Of a stretch of DNA of 27,330 nt, positions 5,218 to 9,542 are shown one piece after another (position 1 is the first letter of the stretch; every line of letters begins with the position of its first letter). Position numbers and translations under genes: made by a program. The stretch comes from a virus. The notes under the pieces were generated by a model that saw only the letters and a list, made by a program, of their open reading frames with translations, was not told the DNA's origin and did no database searches. The stretch is from positions 1-27,330 of IMG/VR virus record IMGVR_UViG_3300018049_000112. One strand, 5' to 3'.

Positions 5218-5391
5218 ATGACCTACTCCACCGCCGCCCTCGCCGCCATCACCGCAGCCGGCATCACCAGCCCCTCCGACCAGCTGATCGCTTCCGTCAC
5301 CTTGTCCACCGAGGTGATCCGCCGCGGCACCGGCTGCTCCCTCGAAACCGCCGCCGCCGAAGCTTTCGCAACTTGGGCCGACCTCGCCTGA
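5218..5391 (+). CDS. Hypothetical Ala/Thr-rich small protein
   Basis: A 57-residue protein from the ATG at 5218. The frame remains open to 5155, but a -10-like box lies within that extension and the residues there are atypical. The sequence (TYSTAALAAITAAGITSPSD, then LIASVTLSTEVIRRGTGCSLE and TAAAEAFATWADLA) predicts two or three short helices and no membrane segment. It stands first in a two-gene rightward pair. No family recognised. Confidence 0.55.
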   Translation: MTYSTAALAAITAAGITSPSDQLIASVTLSTEVIRRGTGCSLETAAAEAFATWADLA

Positions 5392-5428
5392 CCTAGACGG
5401 AACGGCCCGCTGCCCCTACGCTCCCGCC

Positions 5429-5623
5429 ATGCAATACATCCTCAAGGTCGGCCCCTGGCACGTCGGCCCCTTCGACACCCACAAGGCCGCCAGCTGGTGG
5501 GCTGAAAAGCACGGCGTCGATAGCTTCACCATGCTGCAGCTGGATGATCCAGCAGAGGCGCCTGGCAAGGTGCTGCGGCAGCGCATGGCACCGCTAAAAA
5601 ACCCGGCGATCATGCTGCCGTGA
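5429..5623 (+). CDS. Hypothetical small protein
   Basis: A 64-residue protein 37 bases after the preceding gene. MQYILKVGPWHVGPFDTHKA gives a beta-hairpin with W/F at the turn; AASWWAEKHGVDSFTMLQLDD gives a helix and strand; the rest is basic. The pattern 'G-P-F-x-T-x-x-x-A-x-x-W-A-x-x-H' resembles small cyanophage proteins of unknown role that read like a one-domain sensor. It ends directly before the hairpin that terminates the opposing late transcript. Confidence 0.6.
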   Translation: MQYILKVGPWHVGPFDTHKAASWWAEKHGVDSFTMLQLDDPAEAPGKVLRQRMAPLKNPAIMLP

Positions 5624-5650
5624 AAAAGCCCCGGTTGGCTAGGCCGGGGC
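5624..5650 (-). terminator. Rho-independent terminator of the leftward late operon
   Basis: A perfect 7-bp stem, GCCCCGG (5628-5634) with CCGGGGC (5644-5650), closes a 9-base loop. On the minus strand it is followed directly by TTTT (complement of 5624-5627). It lies after the last leftward gene (stop at 5674) and so should end the late transcript; read rightward it has no T-run. Confidence 0.8.
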
Positions 5651-5673
5651 ATGTCTCCTCCGCCAGTCGGACG

Positions 5674-6189
5674 TTAGCCCTTGCTAGCGGTAACGCCTAG
5701 GTCGGCGTTATAGCGGCCAGTCTGCGCGTAGCTCTTCTCAACGCGGCCACTGACCAGTAGAAACTTCATCTGGCCGATGCGCAGGCCAGGCCAGATCGGA
5801 AGTGGATGGAGGCGGCGCTGATTCCGCAGCTCCATGGTCAACCTGCTGCCAAACCAGCCCGGATCCGCCCAGCCAGCCTCGGCATGGTCCCAGCCCTCGC
5901 GAGCGCGGCTGGACTTAAGCACGAACTGAGCGCCGACGTGATCGGGGAGATTGAAAATCTCCATCGTCTCGGCCAGGAAAAACTCGCCCGGCTGAATCCA
6001 AAACGGATCGTCGGGCGTGTGGCCGTGTAGCTGGATTTTCTGCAGCTCCGAAGTTTGCGCCACCTCGACCATGATTTGGGTGCCCAGCGTCACGTCATAG
6101 CTGGCTGGGTTTAGCTGTTCCTCATTAAACGGCGACAGCAGGGAATTGCGCTGGCATAGCCGGCGAATTTCATGGTCTGGTAGCAGCAC
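5674..6189 (-). CDS. dcd: dCTP deaminase / dUTPase-superfamily protein
   Basis: A 171-residue protein of the Dcd family, which deaminates dCTP to dUTP and in some members also hydrolyses dUTP, feeding dTMP synthesis. Family landmarks are in order: NPASYDVTLG (27-36), IQPGEFFLAET (65-75), the active-site segment LKSSRAREG (91-99) with Ser and Arg, WADPGWFGSRLTMELRN (107-123) containing the likely catalytic Glu120, LPIWPGLRIGQMKF (130-143), and the C-terminal QTGRYNADLG flap (156-165). All expected residues for deamination are present; dUTPase bifunctionality cannot be decided by eye. It is the last gene of the leftward late operon, an unusual place for a nucleotide-pool enzyme. Confidence 0.85.
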   Translation of the reverse strand: MLLPDHEIRRLCQRNSLLSPFNEEQLNPASYDVTLGTQIMVEVAQTSELQKIQLHGHTPDDPFWIQPGEFFLAETMEIFNLPDHVGAQFVLKSSRAREGWDHAEAGWADPGWFGSRLTMELRNQRRLHPLPIWPGLRIGQMKFLLVSGRVEKSYAQTGRYNADLGVTASKG

Positions 6190-6195
6190 TGGCGA

Positions 6196-7275
6196 TTAGT
6201 AATCCCAGCGAACCCTAGCCCTGCTGCTGCGGATGCCTACATGGACAAAGCCCTTACCGGCTCCGTATCCGATTGAGTAGGGCCAGTTTTTGTCGCACCA
6301 ATCCTCGACTTTGTAGATGTCGGCGCCATCGATGTAGAAATCAACCGCACCACAACCGGGTTTGTAGAGGTGTTCACTGTTGCTAGCCCCATTTGCCGCG
6401 GCATTAATCAAAGGCGGTCGATAGCCGGAGGTGATGATGACGGGTTTGCCGCCAAACGCCACGCGCACCCGCTCCAGGAATGCCGCCAGTTCAGCGGCGA
6501 TCTCTAGCTGATCGGCACGAACAAACCGCCGCGCCTCTTGACCGAGCGCAAATTCGCCCAAGGTGATGTGCGGCGTCATCCTGGCCGTAAATGGCGCATC
6601 AATGCTCAGCTTCGCGGTCTGCTGCTGATACTGCGGCCGATGTTTGCCCCAGCATTTGCCTTCAGCCTTGCGCCGCCGCAGCAGGCCAGCCTCGACGTTG
6701 GTGCCAGGGTTGCGGTACAGCTCCAGAGCTGCAGGCACTCCGGCCCAATCTTTTTCTTTCAAGCAGCGGCTGATCGTTTCGAATCCGCCAGAGCCGTAGA
6801 AACCAGAACCGAGGTTGTAGGCGAACGACACCAGAGCCGACTTCTGGTTGTCGTCCATCTCTTTCCAGAACGGCACGCTGGCCCGCAGCTTCTCAGCGAT
6901 GCGGTCCACCTCAAGCCGCAACAACATGTCGGCTTCGATGATCGTGATCCGATCGCCACGCTTGACCGGCACGCCGCCGCTGTAGCGCGTGGTTCCGTAA
7001 CCAATGGTCCAAGGCTCATCGCCGCTTAGCGGGTCCGGGTACGCGCTCAGGTGCACGCCCTCGAACTCTTTAATCAGCGCGATGGCTGCAGCCAAATTGG
7101 CTTGCTTGCCGTCTTGGCTCCAAGTCTGGAACCAGCCGCGATCACGGCGCATTGCCGTTTCGTAGCCGTTGGCCTCTAGGTCGGCCTCTAGTTCTTTAAT
7201 TGCCGCGGCCTGGTGGGGCAGCGCCTTGTAGTAGCGAAACAGCTGCTCAAGACTGATCGGTGCCGGGTTGCTCAT
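6196..7275 (-). CDS. Two-domain endolysin: GH24 lysozyme plus M15 peptidase
   Basis: A 359-residue protein from the ATG at 7275; a TTG at 7365 in frame is open but not favoured. Residues 1-60 form a helical lead (SLEQLFRYYKALPHQAA) with a W-rich end. Residues 62-210 are a T4-type lysozyme that cuts the glycan: Glu72 in EFEG, Asp81 in YPDP and Thr90 in WTIGYG form the expected triad. Residues 233-350 match M15_3 zinc peptidases, which cut the peptide stem: SGYRPP, His302 in SEH, Asp312 in AVDF and His345 in FVHVG are the metal ligands. Two intact activities in one chain is uncommon. No signal peptide is present, so release should need a holin. Confidence 0.87.
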   Translation of the reverse strand: MSNPAPISLEQLFRYYKALPHQAAAIKELEADLEANGYETAMRRDRGWFQTWSQDGKQANLAAAIALIKEFEGVHLSAYPDPLSGDEPWTIGYGTTRYSGGVPVKRGDRITIIEADMLLRLEVDRIAEKLRASVPFWKEMDDNQKSALVSFAYNLGSGFYGSGGFETISRCLKEKDWAGVPAALELYRNPGTNVEAGLLRRRKAEGKCWGKHRPQYQQQTAKLSIDAPFTARMTPHITLGEFALGQEARRFVRADQLEIAAELAAFLERVRVAFGGKPVIITSGYRPPLINAAANGASNSEHLYKPGCGAVDFYIDGADIYKVEDWCDKNWPYSIGYGAGKGFVHVGIRSSRARVRWDY

Positions 7276-7617
7276 CGGTGGCCCAGGGTGCAGATATGCG
7301 CAGCTCATCGCTGCTGATGATTGGTGGCGGCCCCGCAGCAGGTTGGGTTTTATGCCAATCCTCAATCTCGCGATCTAGCCGCGGTTTGAGAGTGGCCCTG
7401 AATTTCCAATCCTGCGCTGCTTTGTGGACGTGGTGCCGCCAATCCTTATCGCCAAAGCGCAGAAGCCAAGTTGTGCCGCCTACTTTTTTTTGCCAATAAC
7501 GTTGAGCACCTTGACCAGCAGCTGGACCCAGCTGTTTTCGCGGATCGGCAGCAGGGTGATGATTTCAGATCCGGCCGCGGCGAGAATTGCGATTGCGGCA
7601 AGGGTAGTGGGGTCCAT
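7247..7617 (-). CDS. Candidate -1 frameshift fusion of the holin-like ORF (123 aa)
   Basis: A -1 slip at the A8 run (7484-7491) joins the first 44 codons of the small ORF starting at 7617 to a second open frame ending at 7247. The second part reads GTTWLLRFGDKDWRHHVHKA, then AQDWKFRATLKPRLDREIED and WHKTQPAAGPPP, a basic, Trp-rich soluble domain with normal codon use. Within that frame I find no ATG, GTG or TTG. Its tail overlaps the endolysin start by 29 bases. The alternative is a real uninterrupted gene with a missing A in the assembly; both interpretations make this stretch coding. No strong downstream stem-loop is seen. Confidence 0.5.
7480..7617 (-). CDS. Small hydrophobic holin-like protein (45 aa)
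   Basis: A 45-residue ORF: MDPTTLAAIAILAAAGSEII, a turn (LLPIRENS), an amphipathic helix (WVQLLVKVLNVIG) and a K-rich end. The AT-rich end of the gene is GGC-A8-G-TAG. The layout (hydrophobic helix, short loop, amphipathic helix, lysine tail) resembles small proteins frequent in cyanophage genomes and could act as a holin or holin accessory next to the endolysin. The hydrophobic stretch is short for a full transmembrane helix, so a membrane role is probable rather than certain. See the frameshift entry for its extended form. Confidence 0.6.
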   Translation of the reverse strand: MDPTTLAAIAILAAAGSEIITLLPIRENSWVQLLVKVLNVIGKKK

Positions 7618-7641
7618 TTGGAGGCGTTGACTGCTTGAAAG

Positions 7642-7842
7642 TTAGCCCTGTTGTTCAAGGCGACGCAACCGGCGTTCGTGATCGTCGAGACGTTCTTTGT
7701 GATCACTTCGCAATGCCGTGATTTGCTCAAGGATTAGCGCCACCCGCGTGTCCATCACGCTGGCACGTTTATCAATGCGCCAAAGCGCACCAACGCCAGC
7801 AACTATTGCGGCCGTGATCAATGGCGTGATAAACGGATCCAC
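7642..7842 (-). CDS. Single-TM coiled-coil protein, lysis cassette (holin/spanin-like)
   Basis: A 66-residue protein. Residues 5-21 (ITPLITAAIVAGVGALW) form one transmembrane helix; residues 25-64 (RASVMDTRVALILEQITALRSDH, then KERLDDHERRLRRLEQQ) form a charged coiled coil. One N-terminal helix with a C-terminal coiled coil is the topology of inner-membrane spanins; the reversed order occurs in XhlA-type hemolysin-like holins. It lies two genes upstream of the endolysin. No lipobox partner (outer-membrane spanin) is seen. Confidence 0.65.
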   Translation of the reverse strand: MDPFITPLITAAIVAGVGALWRIDKRASVMDTRVALILEQITALRSDHKERLDDHERRLRRLEQQG

Positions 7843-7860
7843 GGCTGCGGTCTGTTGGAT

Positions 7861-8004
7861 TCAGTCTATCGAAGGTGGGCGCCATGGGTCCCTGCGGCCC
7901 TGCAGGATTACAACGGCTCGGCGGTAGTAATCGCAGTCGGTTTTCCCAGCTTGTTCTAATACTTCCTTAATCTTTCGCCAGTTTTCTAGCTTGTCGGGGT
8001 CCAT
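7861..8004 (-). CDS. Small hypothetical protein (47 aa)
   Basis: The ATG at 8004 follows the stop of the upstream gene directly (TAA then ATG). The protein is DPDKLENWRKIKEVLEQAGK, then TDCDYYRRAVVILQGRRDPW and a short proline-rich end. The pattern 'L-x-NW-x-KI-x-x-x-LE-x-AGKTD-x-x-x-YRRA-x-x-I' is one I recall from small cyanophage proteins of unknown function, but that recall is not a database match. Mostly helical, basic, soluble. Confidence 0.6.
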   Translation of the reverse strand: MDPDKLENWRKIKEVLEQAGKTDCDYYRRAVVILQGRRDPWRPPSID

Positions 8005-8286
8005 TTATCGGGCGCATACTGTCCGCTGTCTAAGCCGCTCAACCTCTGCCTGCAATACCTGAATTGCGGAATCCTGTTTAACATCGTCCGGCAACGCACC
8101 CATTTCGCCACGCGGCCAGAGAATACGAAACTCGGTGTTCTGCTCCACGTTCATATTCAGCTTCATCAGCTCATGCTCGATGTGAAACATCTTGGAGCTG
8201 ACGCCGCTAGCCCACCAGACCGCAATACCAGCCTGCACGGCGATAGCCAAGATGCCGCCGATTAGCTCAACATTTAGGCGATCCAC
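8005..8286 (-). CDS. Single-TM coiled-coil protein, second lysis-cassette candidate
   Basis: A 93-residue protein from GTG (8284-8286). Residues 6-29 (VELIGGILAIAVQAGIAVWWASG) form one transmembrane helix. Residues 33-55 (MFHIEHELMKLNMNVEQNTEF) and 72-90 (DSAIQVLQAEVERLRQR) are helical and heptad-like around a short W/P-containing loop (ILWPRGEMGALP). The topology repeats that of the gene at 7642. It may be a spanin, a holin regulator, or a membrane anchor for a structural part. No signal-peptide cleavage site is clear. Confidence 0.65.
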   Translation of the reverse strand: MDRLNVELIGGILAIAVQAGIAVWWASGVSSKMFHIEHELMKLNMNVEQNTEFRILWPRGEMGALPDDVKQDSAIQVLQAEVERLRQRTVCAR

Positions 8287-8310
8287 GGGGGCACTAACGC
8301 TGCCCTAACG

Positions 8311-8448
8311 CTAACGACCCTGACCCCGCAAGGGCTTTTTACCACGACGGCGAGGCCGTGAGTGCTGTCCGAAACCTTGTTTTGTGGTCTTGGGATGACC
8401 GGCTTTGTGCTCAACCCGCCCCAGTGCAGTCTTCGACTTAACCGCCAT
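8311..8448 (-). CDS. Small highly basic protein (45 aa)
   Basis: The ATG (8446-8448) overlaps the upstream stop (TAATG). The peptide reads MAVKSKTALGRVEHKAGHPK, then TTKQGFGQHSRPRRRGKKPL and RGQGR. It has no hydrophobic core and is packed with K, R, G and H; the ending RGxKxLRGQG resembles small basic proteins I recall from cyanophages. It may bind nucleic acid or a virion component. Short, but composition and start/stop coupling speak for a real gene. Confidence 0.62.
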   Translation of the reverse strand: MAVKSKTALGRVEHKAGHPKTTKQGFGQHSRPRRRGKKPLRGQGR

Positions 8449-8630
8449 TAGTTGCCGTCCTGCAGCACCAGATAGTCAACAGCTTCTAGTGCTGCAACGC
8501 GAGCTTCTAGCGCTGCAACAGTTGCTGCTGCACCTTGAGGCCCTGCGGTCGCGACCGTGACAACTCTGGTGTCGGCATCACCAGTAACAACAACCGTGTT
8601 TTTAACTGAGCTGACCTGAACGGCAGTCAT
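8448..8630 (-). CDS. Small tail-associated protein with coiled-coil end
   Basis: A 60-residue protein: N-terminal beta-like repeats (VQVSSVKNTVVVTGDADTRV), a short collagen-like turn (TAGPQGAAA), and a heptad helix VAALEARVAALEAVDYLVL. A hinge followed by a trimeric coiled coil is the style of small fibre or fibre-linker proteins in cyanophages. It is coupled to the gene upstream (4-base overlap, start at 8630). Confidence 0.58.
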   Translation of the reverse strand: MTAVQVSSVKNTVVVTGDADTRVVTVATAGPQGAAATVAALEARVAALEAVDYLVLQDGN

Positions 8631-8965
8631 GCGGTGTACCCCTCAGAAACAGTTATGGTGCCCTCAAGGTAATACTCTTTCAGTCCGTCAGTGTTCGTGA
8701 GCAGGACGTCATAATACGCGTCGTCTGGGAACGTAGCTGTTTCGGTGTCTGTCAGCGCGACTGCAACGGTGCCATTTGCGCGGTCTGTGTAGGTCACAGC
8801 AAAATCAGCGTATTTTGTGGTCCGGGGTTTATTCCACACCTGCGCTGCAACTGTCCAACCTGTCAAATCGATTGAGACGCTGTTGCTGTCAATGAACCGC
8901 AAAGTCACGCTGTAATCAGCTCGGCGCTGCAGCGTGATGTCGTATTTGCCGGGTTGGATAGCCAT
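8627..8965 (-). CDS. BppU N-terminal-like Ig-fold tail/baseplate protein
   Basis: A 112-residue protein, MAIQPGKYDITLQRRADYSV, then TLRFIDSNSVSIDLTGWTVAA and a C-terminal YYDVLLTNTDGLKEYYLEGT. The pattern 'I-x-x-x-x-Q-R-x-A-x-Y-S-x-x-L-x-x-x-D', 'DLTGWT-x-x-x-Q-x-x', and 'LEG-x-I-x-V-S-x-G' fits the small Ig-like domain of the BppU N-terminus used as a docking domain in tail baseplates. It is predicted to be a beta-sandwich virion protein that docks a receptor-binding part. A stand-alone copy, rather than a fusion, is typical of this gene neighbourhood. Confidence 0.68.
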   Translation of the reverse strand: MAIQPGKYDITLQRRADYSVTLRFIDSNSVSIDLTGWTVAAQVWNKPRTTKYADFAVTYTDRANGTVAVALTDTETATFPDDAYYDVLLTNTDGLKEYYLEGTITVSEGYTA

Positions 8966-8967
8966 GG

Positions 8968-9519
8968 TTACGGCGTGTCGATGGGCACAGGTCCAGCGCT
9001 GGCAGCAGTTGCGTCGCCTACCTCAACGGTATCAGCGTCGGATTCAGTTACAACTGGTTGACTGGGATCTTGTGGCCATACAGGGTAATCGGCACCAAGA
9101 ATGTATGCCCGCAGCTCGTCCGTTGTAGATGTTGCGGCGATAGCGGTGATCTTTGCGCTTGATGCCGTGCGGATTGATTCGCGCCAGGTTTTCCAGGCGT
9201 CATCAATTGCTGTGCCATTATCTGCCTGGCGAATTACCATCCAGTCGCTGCCTTGCAGCAAGCCGCCCGCAGTGTCCCGAGTTTTACCCGTCCAAAGGGA
9301 AACGAGATCAGCGTGATCTTTGGGGATTAGATCGCCATTGCCGTCGTAGCCCCAGTAAAAACGCTGATCCCAGTTGCGGGCTTCTGGCACAAAAGTCATG
9401 CCAATCGCGTCGCGATCCTCCTGGGTTGAAAGGCGAATCCAGTTAGCGGGATACTGAATCCCGCCGTGGACAAATGCGCGGTTATCTGAGATTGCGCTGC
9501 CGTCGAGGTAGTAGGGCAT
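8968..9519 (-). CDS. Tail-fibre-associated protein (fibre chaperone-like)
   Basis: A 183-residue protein downstream of the large fibre gene. The N-terminus (YYLDGSAISDNRAFVHGGIQ) is a short beta region; the middle (RDAIGMTFVPEARNWDQRFY) is followed by a helical block DWMVIRQADNGTAIDDAWKT and W-x-x-x-x-x-IRTASSAKI, the arrangement seen in DUF4376-like and tail fibre assembly proteins ('DW-x-x-x-R-x-x-E-x-x-x-x-x-P-x-x-W'). The proline/aspartate-rich C-terminus is low complexity. Probable role: folding or capping of the fibre. No membrane segment. Confidence 0.6.
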   Translation of the reverse strand: MPYYLDGSAISDNRAFVHGGIQYPANWIRLSTQEDRDAIGMTFVPEARNWDQRFYWGYDGNGDLIPKDHADLVSLWTGKTRDTAGGLLQGSDWMVIRQADNGTAIDDAWKTWRESIRTASSAKITAIAATSTTDELRAYILGADYPVWPQDPSQPVVTESDADTVEVGDATAASAGPVPIDTP

Positions 9520-9542
9520 GGTTCCGCGGTGATAAGGAAAGT

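Noticed and set aside
6538-7029. Open frame of 163 codons on the plus strand
   Set aside because: It lies antisense inside the endolysin, whose catalytic residues are all intact; composition is shadow-like.
7484-7491. T8 run on the plus strand as a rightward terminator
   Set aside because: No GC-rich stem precedes it on the plus strand and no rightward gene ends there.
8293-8316. Repeated CTAACG units as an attachment or origin iteron
   Set aside because: Only three imperfect short copies in a small intergenic gap and gene end; too few to support a site.
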